This document shows positions 9,221 through 17,179 of a stretch of DNA of 21,212 nucleotides, piece by piece (positions within the stretch are counted from its first letter, which is position 1; every line of letters begins with the position of its first letter). This DNA comes from an uncultured Marinicella sp. GTDB lineage: Bacteria > Pseudomonadota > Gammaproteobacteria > Xanthomonadales > Marinicellaceae. The notes beneath the pieces are model-generated. The model searched no databases and was not told the DNA's origin. It was given only the letters and a program-made list of their open reading frames with translations. Location: positions 1 to 21,212 of the forward strand of contig CALLLZ010000083.1 in assembly GCA_938008005.1 (NCBI GenBank). Direction: 5' to 3'. Position numbers and translations under genes: made by a program.

Positions 9221-9309
9221 TATATAGAGTTGAAAAGCAATGACTTTAGAGGGTTGATTCTATTGCTAACCCATAGTAAATTACACGGCCTTTGACAAAA
9301 AAAAGACCA

Positions 9310-11382
9310 ATGAAACGACCCGTACTTTTACCTGCATTGTTGGTATCTTTCGCCTCAGCCTCATATGCCCAAGAAAACGCCTCGGTTGAAGAAGAAAACG
9401 ATAAAGATATCGAATCGCTGGCTCCTTTGCAAGTTACTGCCAGTAAAACCGCAACTTCTACTAACGACAGTGCTTCGGCAGTATCGGTGGTAACTCGTGA
9501 AGACATTAAAAACAAACCAAATACATTACTACCTGATTTGCTTCGTCAAGAATCTGGTGTTTATATCCAACAAACAACACCTGGCCAAGCCATTCCAATC
9601 ATTCGAGGCTTAAAAGGCTCTCAAAACGTACACTTGGTCGATGGGATGCGTTTGAATACAGCCTTCTTCCGCAATGCTCCAAATCAATATTTGGCTTTAG
9701 TAGATTCGTTTATGACCTCACAAATTGAAGTGGTCAGAGGCCCCTCATCGGTACTTTATGGTGGTGATGCTTTGGGGGGTGTGGTTAATGTATTAACCCA
9801 TACACCTGAATTTTATACTTCTGAGTGGGACTTTAAAGGTCAAGTTTATACCTCTTGGGACAGCGCAGATGAGAAATGGATCAGCCATGCTGGCATTGAT
9901 TTTGGTAACAACAAAATAGCATCAACCATTGGTATCAGTTATCAAGACATTGGTCAACGAACCACTGGTTCTGGCCAAACCATTCCTTTCACTGAATATA
10001 CCTCCAGGTCTTTGAACAATAAATGGGTGTTCAGTACCTCTGACAGTTCTAATTGGATCTTTGATATTCAATACACCCACCAACCTTCAACACCTAGGGT
10101 CGATAATCTGGTTGCGGGTTTTGGTGAAACCGAACCTGATTCACTGATCTTCGAGTTTCAGCCCAATGAACGTTTATTTTCACATTTAAAATACACCACC
10201 GCAAACCCGACCAAATGGTTCGACATTGCTAACTTTCATTTGGCCTACCAAAAAATTACTGATAACCGTTTCAGTCAACCATTGTCAGCCAGCCGCACTG
10301 ATACCGAACAAAACAACAGTGAACTACTCAGTATGCAAGCTGACTGGAACAAAGCCTTGACTGATGACAGCCTCTTGGTCTACGGGTTTGACACTTATAT
10401 TGACACCATTTCCAGTTCCAGACAAAGGGTCTTGGCTGATGGTACCGATGTACCTCGCGATTCACGTTACCCTGACCAATCTAAAATGCGACAAATCGCT
10501 ATTTATGCGGATTGGCATCAATATGTAAATGATCATGAATTCACTATTGGTGGCCGCTTCAGTGACTATGACATCGACCTCAACAGCCCTCAAATCAATA
10601 ATGACCAACTCAGTTTGAATGATTTAACATGGCATGCCAGTTGGTTATACAAAATCAATGAAGCTGATCGCATTTTCGCCAACATTGGTCGTGGTTTTAG
10701 ACCACCCAATATATTTGACTTGGGACAGGTTGGAGAGCGACCAAGTAATCGATTTAACATCATCAACCCAAATTTAGATCCAGAATCTGTATTGTCTTTT
10801 GACCTAGGTTACAAACATGCTGGTAATGGTTGGCAAGCTGAAGTTGTTGCTTTTGTATCTACCTATAAAGACGTCATTGCTTCTGTTGAAACTGGTGAAA
10901 TCACAGCCGATGGACTTGATGTTGTCCAATCTCAAAATATCAATGAAGTCGATATTTATGGTATTGAATCAGAGATAAACTACTATTTTGACAATGGCGG
11001 TCACTTGTTTGCCAATGTTACATATACCCACGGTACCGAAGAAACTGATACTGGTGAAGGCCCAGCCGATAGAATTCCTCCAACATTTGGTGTAATTGGA
11101 TACCAACAAGACCTCAACACCCAATGGAATATTCGTTCTCAAGTTCGTTTTGCTGACACCCAAGACCGATTAAGTGCTCGTGATTCAAGCGATGCACGTA
11201 TCAATCCGTTTGGCACTGGAGGCTTTGTGGTATATGATACCCACTTCACATGGCGACCAGGCATCAGTAGTCAAGTTAGACTGGGCGTTGAGAATATTTT
11301 TAACAAGAAATACCGTGAGCACGCATCTGGATTGGATGCGCCTGGTAGAAACTACCACGTTTCTTTGTATTATGATTTTTAA
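9310..11382 (+). CDS. TonB-dependent outer-membrane receptor
   Basis: 690 residues from the ATG at 9310, where a clean signal peptide begins (MKRPVLLPALLV...SYA, cleavage near 20). An in-frame TTG at 9292 would add six residues, but neither start has a clear Shine-Dalgarno. A TonB-box-like SLAPLQVTAS lies at 36-45. The plug (about 50-155) has the usual SVVTREDI, IIRGLKG, LVDGMRLN and VVRGPSSVLYGGDALGGVVNV patterns. A 22-strand-type barrel fills the rest, ending in aromatic YYDF. FRPP (463-466) and NPNL (486-489) boxes are present. Haem receptors carry a conserved His between these boxes, but none is present here, so the ligand (siderophore, haem, metal or other) cannot be named. The next gene starts 44 bases downstream. 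Confidence 0.92.
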   Translation: MKRPVLLPALLVSFASASYAQENASVEEENDKDIESLAPLQVTASKTATSTNDSASAVSVVTREDIKNKPNTLLPDLLRQESGVYIQQTTPGQAIPIIRGLKGSQNVHLVDGMRLNTAFFRNAPNQYLALVDSFMTSQIEVVRGPSSVLYGGDALGGVVNVLTHTPEFYTSEWDFKGQVYTSWDSADEKWISHAGIDFGNNKIASTIGISYQDIGQRTTGSGQTIPFTEYTSRSLNNKWVFSTSDSSNWIFDIQYTHQPSTPRVDNLVAGFGETEPDSLIFEFQPNERLFSHLKYTTANPTKWFDIANFHLAYQKITDNRFSQPLSASRTDTEQNNSELLSMQADWNKALTDDSLLVYGFDTYIDTISSSRQRVLADGTDVPRDSRYPDQSKMRQIAIYADWHQYVNDHEFTIGGRFSDYDIDLNSPQINNDQLSLNDLTWHASWLYKINEADRIFANIGRGFRPPNIFDLGQVGERPSNRFNIINPNLDPESVLSFDLGYKHAGNGWQAEVVAFVSTYKDVIASVETGEITADGLDVVQSQNINEVDIYGIESEINYYFDNGGHLFANVTYTHGTEETDTGEGPADRIPPTFGVIGYQQDLNTQWNIRSQVRFADTQDRLSARDSSDARINPFGTGGFVVYDTHFTWRPGISSQVRLGVENIFNKKYREHASGLDAPGRNYHVSLYYDF

Positions 11383-11384
11383 AG

Positions 11385-11400
11385 TGACTTCATTAAGTCA
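11385..11400. repeat. Small inverted repeat between the TonB receptor and gcvPB
   Basis: TGACTT (11385-11390), loop CATT, AAGTCA (11395-11400), directly after the receptor stop codon and 26 bases before gcvPB. There is no T run. It is a weak hairpin that might mark mRNA processing, or may be chance. Confidence 0.3.
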
Positions 11401-11426
11401 TGTATCAGTGATTAAGGTTTGAAACT

Positions 11427-12878
11427 ATGTTAATTTTTGATAAATCCATGCCTGGCAGAACTGCCACCGCACAATCTCCAGATGAAGTTGATGTCAGTCA
11501 TTTAATTCCACAAAACTATCAACGTGGCAGCAGATTAGGCATGCCACAAGCCAGCGAGTTAGATGTGGTCAGACATTACACCAGGCTCAGTAAAAAGAAT
11601 TTTGCCATTGATACCAATTTTTACCCATTGGGTTCATGCACTATGAAATATAACCCAAGGGCTTGTAACTCTCTGGCCATGAAGGATGAGTTTTTAGCCA
11701 GGCATCCATTGGCCCATGAAAGCCTGTCACAAGGTTACTTGGCTTGTATGTATCATTTACAACAAATTCTTCAAGCCGTAACCAACATGAAAGGCGTGTC
11801 ATTAACACCAATGGCCGGTGCACAAGGGGAGTTTTCAGGTGTAGCCATGATCAAGGCTTACCATGATGACCGAAAAGATTTTGACCGCAAAGAGATCATT
11901 GTTCCTGATGCCGCTCATGGCACCAACCCCGCCACTGCAATCATGTGTGGCTATAAAGTCAAAGAAATTCGCACAGACGAAGATGGTAATGTAGACATGG
12001 ATGCTTTAGAAGCGGCTTTGGGCCCCCATACAGCAGGCATCATGTTAACCAATCCATCGACATTAGGGGTCTTCGAAAGTCGAATTAAAGAAATTGCTGA
12101 TAAAGTTCATGCCGCTGGTGGTTTGCTCTACTATGATGGTGCCAATTTAAATGCCATATTAGGTAAAACAAACCCAGGCATAATGGGTTTTGATGTGATT
12201 CATATGAATCTACACAAGACTTTTTCAACACCACATGGTGGGGGGGGGCCAGGCTCTGGAGCCATTGGTGTAAGTGAACGTTTATTGCCATTTATGCCCA
12301 TTCCCTATATTGGTAAAACTGACGGTAATTATCACTTCATCACTAAACAAGAAGCACCTAAAACCATAGGCCAGCTGTCTACTTTCGCAGGTAATGCTGG
12401 CGTTAATTTACGCGCTTATGTTTATGCCCTTTTGAACGGTAAACAAGGCATGCAAAGAATTTCAGAGTTTGCTACTTTGAATGCCAATTACTTAATGAAA
12501 CGTTTGGAAGCAGTTGGTTTTGATTTGGCCTTTAAAAATCGACGCGCCAGTCATGAGTTCATTGTAACGTTAAAAAAACAAGCCAAAGAACTTGGTTTGA
12601 CAGCCAGTCACTTAGCCAAAGCCTTACTGGATGAAGACATGCATGCTCCTACTGTTTATTTTCCTTTGCTTGTAGCTGAGTGTTTATTGATTGAACCGAC
12701 AGAAACCGAATCTAAGCAATCAATTGATGCTTTTGTTGAAGCGATGGCCAAAGTTTTACAAATGGCTAATACAGACATTGAAACCCTGAAGCTTGCACCT
12801 TATACCACTCCCATTCGTCGCTTGGATGAAGTAAAAGCGGTTAAAGAACCTAATGTTGTGTTTAAGATTCATGCCTGA
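11427..12878 (+). CDS. gcvPB: Glycine dehydrogenase (decarboxylating) subunit 2, P-protein beta chain
   Basis: 483 residues, the usual length for the C-terminal half of the split P-protein. With GcvPA it decarboxylates glycine on pyridoxal phosphate and passes the aminomethyl group to lipoyl-GcvH in the glycine cleavage system (cytoplasm). Visible motifs include FYPLGSCTMKYNPR, LTPMAGAQGEFSG, DAAHGTNPA, LTNPSTLG, YYDGANLN and the PLP site HMNLHKTFSTPHGGGGPGSG with Schiff-base Lys264. AAGG at 11414-11417 sets the start. The partner subunit GcvPA, GcvH and GcvT are not in the window. The Gly-rich loop is encoded by a run of nine G (12240-12248). gcvPB ends 8 bases before dgkA, so co-transcription is likely. 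Confidence 0.95.
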   Translation: MLIFDKSMPGRTATAQSPDEVDVSHLIPQNYQRGSRLGMPQASELDVVRHYTRLSKKNFAIDTNFYPLGSCTMKYNPRACNSLAMKDEFLARHPLAHESLSQGYLACMYHLQQILQAVTNMKGVSLTPMAGAQGEFSGVAMIKAYHDDRKDFDRKEIIVPDAAHGTNPATAIMCGYKVKEIRTDEDGNVDMDALEAALGPHTAGIMLTNPSTLGVFESRIKEIADKVHAAGGLLYYDGANLNAILGKTNPGIMGFDVIHMNLHKTFSTPHGGGGPGSGAIGVSERLLPFMPIPYIGKTDGNYHFITKQEAPKTIGQLSTFAGNAGVNLRAYVYALLNGKQGMQRISEFATLNANYLMKRLEAVGFDLAFKNRRASHEFIVTLKKQAKELGLTASHLAKALLDEDMHAPTVYFPLLVAECLLIEPTETESKQSIDAFVEAMAKVLQMANTDIETLKLAPYTTPIRRLDEVKAVKEPNVVFKIHA

Positions 12879-12886
12879 TACTCTCC

Positions 12887-13267
12887 ATGGCTGATCCCGG
12901 CTTTCGTGGCCCCAAACAAATTTACCAAGCCTTTCAATGGTCAATGAAAGGCCTGAAAGCAACCTATCGAGCAGAAGCTTCATTTCGCATGGAAATTTAC
13001 TTGTTCATTTTGTTGTTGCCTTGTGCCTTTCTTCTGGCTGATAATCATTTTGATATCATTCTATTAATTGGTTCTGCTTTATTGGTTTTACTGGTAGAAA
13101 TCATTAACTCAGCCATTGAGGCAGTTGTAGATTTAGTTTGTGGGGAAGAAAAGCACAAATTGGCTGGTCGTGCCAAAGACATGGGGTCAGCAGCTGTTTT
13201 TATGTCACAAGTTATTGTGTTATTGGTTTGGGCATTAATTTTTAATCATAATATCTTATCTAGTTAG
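12887..13267 (+). CDS. dgkA: Diacylglycerol kinase (prokaryotic integral-membrane type)
   Basis: 126 residues, the family's usual size. It phosphorylates diacylglycerol to phosphatidic acid in the inner membrane, recycling lipid released by envelope-glycan synthesis. An amphipathic N-terminus is followed by three membrane helices at about 37-51, 56-81 and 103-120. The signature EIINSAIEAVVDLV (71-84) and HKLAGRAKDMGSAAV (90-104) supply the conserved Glu71, Asn74, Glu78, Lys97 and Asp98. The gap to gcvPB is 8 bases with no promoter and only a weak ribosome site (CTCC just before ATG is not a Shine-Dalgarno), so translation may be coupled to gcvPB. No clear terminator follows. Confidence 0.95.
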   Translation: MADPGFRGPKQIYQAFQWSMKGLKATYRAEASFRMEIYLFILLLPCAFLLADNHFDIILLIGSALLVLLVEIINSAIEAVVDLVCGEEKHKLAGRAKDMGSAAVFMSQVIVLLVWALIFNHNILSS

Positions 13268-13446
13268 CCTTTTGTTTTTCGGACTCCAAACCTAAATTAT
13301 CTTAACCTCAGTTCACTGAATTCGCGAACCCTCTACTTTATAACAACCAAATTAAAGGTTATTCTGTTCAAAAAAAACTCTGAATTAAAAGACCAGTCTC
13401 TTTATGCATTAATACAGAACAACAAAATATATATTCGTACGACGCA

Positions 13447-13475
13447 TTTACTATTTTAAAAATTTGCACTATACT
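13447..13475 (+). promoter_or_regulatory. Sigma70-type promoter for the small secreted peptide
   Basis: TTTACT (13447-13452), 17-base spacer, TATACT (13470-13475). The predicted start near 13482 gives a leader of about 50 bases to the ATG at 13533. This is the best-matching promoter in the window. Confidence 0.65.
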
Positions 13476-13532
13476 GTTTGTGAGTGTTTTTTTAAACACA
13501 TTCTATTTGCTAATCAAACAACAGGATTATAT

Positions 13533-13739
13533 ATGAAACTTTTTGCATTTTTATTGCTATCAATTACAGCAACACAGTCGTCTGCGCAAAACCCAGTTGC
13601 GATTTCCTATGCTTGCGTATCTTTTACTGGTGGTATTATATTTAGGGGAACCACCACTTCACTAGAACATATGGATAGACTAGAACAATCTTGTTTTCTT
13701 TATCGCGGAAGATACTTAAGGACCAGTTATTTGTTCTAA
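13533..13739 (+). CDS. Small secreted protein, 68 residues, unknown function
   Basis: Signal peptide MKLFAFLLLSITATQSSAQ (cleavage about residue 19), then a mature peptide of roughly 49 residues with two cysteines (YACVSF and QSCFLY), suggesting one disulfide, and a basic aromatic tail (RGRYLRTSYLF). The start is the ATG at 13533, preceded by AGGA at 13523-13526. The frame stays open further upstream, but only with a TTG and no ribosome site. Its own promoter lies at 13447-13475. I do not recognise the family. The signal peptide, ribosome site and promoter together argue that it is a real gene. Confidence 0.65.
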   Translation: MKLFAFLLLSITATQSSAQNPVAISYACVSFTGGIIFRGTTTSLEHMDRLEQSCFLYRGRYLRTSYLF

Positions 13740-13898
13740 CAAAGTAATATTACGCAGGTCATTTAACCATGTTTTAGTTTGCTTGTTTATAAGAGACCTT
13801 TGCTTGGTTCTTGGTAGTTGGAAAAAATGTGACTAAACCTCATCAAAAACGGTTAACCTCATTGAGTAGCAGCATATGACTAACTATGTAAGTATAAT

Positions 13899-14318
13899 TT
13901 ACCAACTACCTATATTTTCCATGGATTGCCAGGGCTCTTGAATAGGCAAAGCACCACCTTGTTGTAACAATTCAATGGAAATATTGTCCGGTGATCTAAT
14001 GAATGCCATGCGACCATCTCTGGGTGGGCGGTTAATGACCACACCTTGATCCATGAGCTTCTGGCAATATACATAAATATCATCCACTGCATAGGCCAAA
14101 TGGCCAAAGTTACGCCCTTCTGAATAATTGCTTTCATCCCAATTATGAGTCAACTCTAGCATCGCCGATTCATCATCTGGCGCATGTAAAAACACCAAAG
14201 TAAAACGACCCGCCTCAACATCACGCCGACTGTGCTCAACTAAACCCATTTTATTGACGAAAAAATCTAAAGAGTCATCCAAATTACTGACTCGTACCAT
14301 GCTGTGAAGGTATTTCAT
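13899..14318 (-). CDS. gloA: Glyoxalase I (lactoylglutathione lyase), VOC superfamily
   Basis: 139 residues, close to the roughly 135 of E. coli GloA. It isomerises the methylglyoxal-glutathione hemithioacetal to S-lactoylglutathione in the cytoplasm. Two VOC half-modules are visible: LHSMVRVSNLDDSLDFF at the start and GHLAYAVDDI from residue 72. The four metal ligands expected of the Ni/Co-type enzyme are all present: His5, Glu55 (MLELTHNW), His73 and Glu116 (SIELLQQ). Arg9 matches the glutathione-contacting Arg. The loop before IRSPDN is slightly shorter than in E. coli and has SPDN in place of DPDG. A weak Shine-Dalgarno precedes the ATG. A broader VOC dioxygenase-like role cannot be fully excluded. 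Confidence 0.85.
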   Translation of the reverse strand: MKYLHSMVRVSNLDDSLDFFVNKMGLVEHSRRDVEAGRFTLVFLHAPDDESAMLELTHNWDESNYSEGRNFGHLAYAVDDIYVYCQKLMDQGVVINRPPRDGRMAFIRSPDNISIELLQQGGALPIQEPWQSMENIGSW

Positions 14319-14452
14319 ATTTTACTAAACTTTTATCTGACCAATGATATTATACTTATTTAATCATCTATGGAACCCCTCAACAGTTGTATCTTGTAGC
14401 CCTGTTGACTCTGACAATAATTAGAATCAGGTTTTGATTTCAAAACTCAACA

Positions 14453-14474
14453 CTATGGACTAAAAAGTCCATAG
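14453..14474. repeat. Hairpin CTATGGACT-AAAA-AGTCCATAG
   Basis: Perfect nine-base arms (14453-14461 and 14466-14474) around AAAA. First and longest of three palindromes in the gap after gloA. Its GGACT/AGTCC core resembles the GACT/AGTC core of the third palindrome. Confidence 0.7.
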
Positions 14475-14581
14475 GTTGTTCTGCGTACTAAAGTCCTTAC
14501 ATCGAAACAATATTCCCTATGTTTTTATTTGACAAATCTTCCATGGTATTAAAATAGACATGATTTTATTTTCAATGGGTA

Positions 14582-14597
14582 GTTGGCTTCAGCCAAC
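14582..14597. repeat. Hairpin GTTGGCT-TC-AGCCAAC
   Basis: Seven-base perfect arms with a two-base loop. It looks like a REP-type palindrome and sits 25 bases before a similar one. Confidence 0.65.
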
Positions 14598-14622
14598 CTG
14601 CATAACTGATGACTCTAAAACC

Positions 14623-14640
14623 TGTTGACTAAAGTCAACA
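14623..14640. repeat. Hairpin TGTTGACT-AA-AGTCAACA
   Basis: Eight-base perfect arms with a two-base loop. The decamer CCTGTTGACT at 14621-14630 also occurs at 14401-14410, without its second arm there. Confidence 0.65.
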
Positions 14641-15231
14641 ACCCAAAAGTGTGTCAAATATTCTTCAAAACCTTAAAGATAAATGTATAGCAGCTAAAAG
14701 CATTGCCCTAAAAGTGCATAGTTTTAACTTGCGAACTGAAACAATAAAGTACATGCCATTTTTATGTACTGCTCTTATTGATTGATCAGAATAATATTTA
14801 TACCATGAAGTTATTAAACGTAAGAGTTATACCAAATTCACTGATAGAGAAAATGGTTACTTGAACAAACACCCCAAATTATTTTAATACTTGAGAAAAC
14901 AGAGCAATTGTTACAGGTCATGAAATATCCATCTGTGCAAAACAATTATCAAAACCTGGACTCGAGATATGCTCATATCTTTCAAATTGTTTCTTGAGAT
15001 AAATCTATACTAAATGCCTGCTTTGAAAGTAATGTACGGTTGATTGTAAACCGTTTCAATACCACCTAGAACATCTGTTGGTTTACCAGCCGATACAATT
15101 CAATGCACTTATGGAAACACTGATCTATTCATATTTCTCTGCTTGCCTAAGAGTGCCTACTGTTGGTGAAGCTGGAATTTTAAATTCAGCAGAAGCATTT
15201 TATATTTATCAGAGCTTTCTTAACTGAATCA

Positions 15232-15259
15232 ATAAAAAGAGGGCAATATAAAATTGCCC
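15232..15259 (-). terminator. Orphan minus-strand rho-independent terminator
   Basis: Read on the minus strand: GGGCAAT (15259-15253), loop TTTAT, ATTGCCC (15247-15241), then TCTTTTTAT. No recognised minus-strand gene ends directly before it. The nearest is the beta-helix gene, whose stop at 15688 is about 430 bases away. It may end that gene's long 3' UTR, an RNA, or a decayed gene. Confidence 0.55.
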
Positions 15260-15437
15260 GAAGGAGAGGAGATATTCTTTTAACTAAGTTGGATAGTGTC
15301 TGAAGATGAAGCAGAATATTCTGTTTTCTAAGTAACAAATACAACATTCGAATCAACGTACAATTTGCCATACACCTCTAAGTTTAAAAGTTCACATATG
15401 ATTTTAGGCGTTTTTTAACAAGGTTTATGTAGCTACT

Positions 15438-15687
15438 ATGTTTAAAGATGTATCTAAATGTAACACCCCATTGTTACTTGAATGGAATGCCCCCCTATTA
15501 TCGAAAAAAACCACTCTCTTTCGGCTGTTAAACGCAGCATCAATTAGTTTGGCACGTCATCTACACCAATAAATGGACTTCTTCATTCGCCGAATCCAAA
15601 ACCCCAATTACCGCCGATCACTACAGTAACCTCAATCAGGGTTTGTTTGGTCAGTCAATAACAAAAACAGCAAAAGCAGTGGCTTAA
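15438..15687 (+). pseudogene. Possible frameshifted gene remnant
   Basis: An ATG at 15438 opens 44 codons (MFKDVSKCNTPLLLEWNAPL..., stop at 15570-15572). The +1 frame then stays open from about 15534 to TAA at 15685-15687 and reads like a protein (LVWHVIYTNKWTSSFAES... ending TKTAKAVA). Joining the two by one frameshift near 15540-15570 would give about 83 residues. There is no good ribosome site and I recognise no family. The stop codon abuts the stop of the convergent gene. Chance is a real alternative. Confidence 0.2.
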
Positions 15688-17085
15688 CTATTCAAAACCA
15701 TCACTGAAAATCAAATCAAAATAGAACTCTAGCGCTCCCGCATCACACTCATTGGTAGAAGATCCATCTCCATCAAGCGGCCTGATTACCCCGTTTTGAT
15801 CATTGCCTTCACAGTTAATGGAACTGTTAATTAAATCAATCGCTGGACTACCTACTACTAATCCATGGGTCATACCCCTGTTGTCATCAGAACTGTTATC
15901 AGTAAGGTCTTCGACTATATTTTCAATTCCAACTGTGGGCACTTTATCTGATACATCTGGAGTCAGAGGTCCAGATATACCATTATTACCCTGTTGGCCA
16001 ATGACGTTGTAACCACCTGAAAATACTGCAAATAAATCATCAACCTCATTACCTATTTCTGCCACATTTCCAGAGATGATGCTCTGCTCAATAGTGATCG
16101 CAGACCCTGCTGGTGGAAAGCTGATGCCGCATGAAACCCCTCCGCCTCTACCTTGGTATGAACCATATCCAGCAGCTGTATTTGCTGTGATTGTGCTACT
16201 GGTAATTTTTGCACTGATGATTGAACAATGTATGCCACCACCATTTTCTGCGGCAGTATTGCCGCTGATAGTAGAATTAGTTATATTTAGAGTTATGGTA
16301 TCTTCACCATTGCCACCCACAATGGCATTTATACCTCCACCACTGCGGTTAGAAGTATTATTGTTAATGCTGCTGCTATTAATGTTTACTGTTGATGCAC
16401 CGTCTTGATTTGAAATATAAACACCAGCACCGCCGAAAGCCACCGAAAGGTTTTGGTTATTGGAAATATCACTGCCAAGTACTTCTACCTGACTGCCCGC
16501 AACATGCAAACCGCCTCCACCACTGAAATAGGTCGGCAAACCGGTGTTGTATTCAACCACAGAGTTGTTGATGGTTGCTACACTGTTATTCATTATTGCT
16601 ATACCGACTCCACTGTTATTCTTAACCACTACATTGTTGGTATTCAGAGTCCCAGATGACACCCTTATACCCGCTCCATAAGCCGTGCTGTAACCTGTAT
16701 TCTCCGAAGCACCACCACTCAAAGTGATGTCATTCAAGGTTAAAATGCCTGCTTGTACGTCTACCAACCTGAAGATATCTGTACCATCCCGTTCAACGCT
16801 AGACTCATTGCCTTGGATGGTGATGGTGCTGTTAATAATTGGTAAAGCCTCGCTGAGTGTAATCTGGGCTCCTGAGCTTAATACAATCTCATCTGCGCCA
16901 GAACCAGCTGTACACTTAGAAACGATCGAATCTGTATTTGCAGCGGTGATTGCTGAAGCCAGGTTACAGTTTGTTTGATCGACTAAGATAACAGCTGCAT
17001 TAACATCCATCGACTGGATGCTGAGTTCAAATAAAATTGCTGTAGTTAATAGGCACTTTTTATTGCCAAAAATAGTGTTTTTCAT
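15688..17085 (-). CDS. Secreted right-handed beta-helix protein with CSLREA-like start and choice-of-anchor-Q end
   Basis: 465 residues. A signal peptide at about 1-31 (cleavage near VNAA) leads into CNLASAITAANTDSIVSKC, matching the CSLREA-domain pattern (C-x-L-x-x-A-I-x-A-A-N...C) followed by GADEIVL. Residues about 90-370 are Asn/Ser/Thr/Gly-rich parallel beta-helix rungs (repeated NNSVVEYNTG, SGNTAAENGGGIH, TSSTITANTAAG). The end carries the choice-of-anchor-Q pattern: SPAIDLINSSINC, GVIRPLDGDG and ECDAGALEF. It finishes with DLIFSDGFE, a short tail I associate with exported proteins of related marine bacteria. It is probably a surface or extracellular adhesin-like or polysaccharide-contacting protein; no catalytic residues can be named. 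Convergent with the possible remnant, in tandem with the amidohydrolase, and probably with its own promoter. Confidence 0.85.
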   Translation of the reverse strand: MKNTIFGNKKCLLTTAILFELSIQSMDVNAAVILVDQTNCNLASAITAANTDSIVSKCTAGSGADEIVLSSGAQITLSEALPIINSTITIQGNESSVERDGTDIFRLVDVQAGILTLNDITLSGGASENTGYSTAYGAGIRVSSGTLNTNNVVVKNNSGVGIAIMNNSVATINNSVVEYNTGLPTYFSGGGGLHVAGSQVEVLGSDISNNQNLSVAFGGAGVYISNQDGASTVNINSSSINNNTSNRSGGGINAIVGGNGEDTITLNITNSTISGNTAAENGGGIHCSIISAKITSSTITANTAAGYGSYQGRGGGVSCGISFPPAGSAITIEQSIISGNVAEIGNEVDDLFAVFSGGYNVIGQQGNNGISGPLTPDVSDKVPTVGIENIVEDLTDNSSDDNRGMTHGLVVGSPAIDLINSSINCEGNDQNGVIRPLDGDGSSTNECDAGALEFYFDLIFSDGFE

Positions 17086-17151
17086 GTCAATGTTTGCTAT
17101 GTCGCTAAAGCACTTACCTTAGCTCAACTTGACACACTGGCACGGTAGCAA

Positions 17152-17179
17152 ATTGTATAGAAATTGTAACTACTTGTAA
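17152..17179 (-). promoter_or_regulatory. Possible promoter for the beta-helix protein gene
   Basis: On the minus strand: TTACAA (17179-17174), 16-base spacer, TACAAT (17157-17152). The predicted start near 17145 gives a leader of about 60 bases to the ATG at 17085. Found by eye in an AT-rich gap, so moderate to low confidence. Confidence 0.4.

Larger units (their letters stand above)
14319..15687. other. Gene-poor interval of about 1.37 kb
   Basis: No convincing intact gene on either strand: open frames are short and lack ribosome sites or family motifs. It contains three strong palindromes (14453-14640), a minus-strand terminator-like hairpin (15232-15259) and a possible frameshifted remnant (15438-15687). 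AT content looks higher than in the genes. It may be decayed coding DNA or host small RNAs; nothing decides this. Confidence 0.6.

Noticed and set aside
9292..9309. TTG start six codons upstream in the TonB receptor gene
   Set aside because: No ribosome site, and the ATG at 9310 begins a normal signal peptide.
14804..14863. Short frame MKLLNVRVIPNSLIEKMVT resembling the start of DUF167 proteins
   Set aside because: Only 19 codons and nothing downstream in any frame continues the family; the resemblance is probably chance.
15186..15371. 61-codon minus-strand frame MANCTLIRML...
   Set aside because: It runs through the minus-strand terminator hairpin, has a poorly spaced ribosome site and a composition typical of AT-rich noncoding DNA.
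14319..15687. CRISPR array or mobile element in the gene-poor interval
   Set aside because: No regularly spaced repeats, no paired terminal inverted repeats or target duplications, and no transposase motifs were seen.
16076..16408. Plus-strand open frames inside the beta-helix gene
   Set aside because: Shadows of the repetitive coding strand; no ribosome site and no family pattern.
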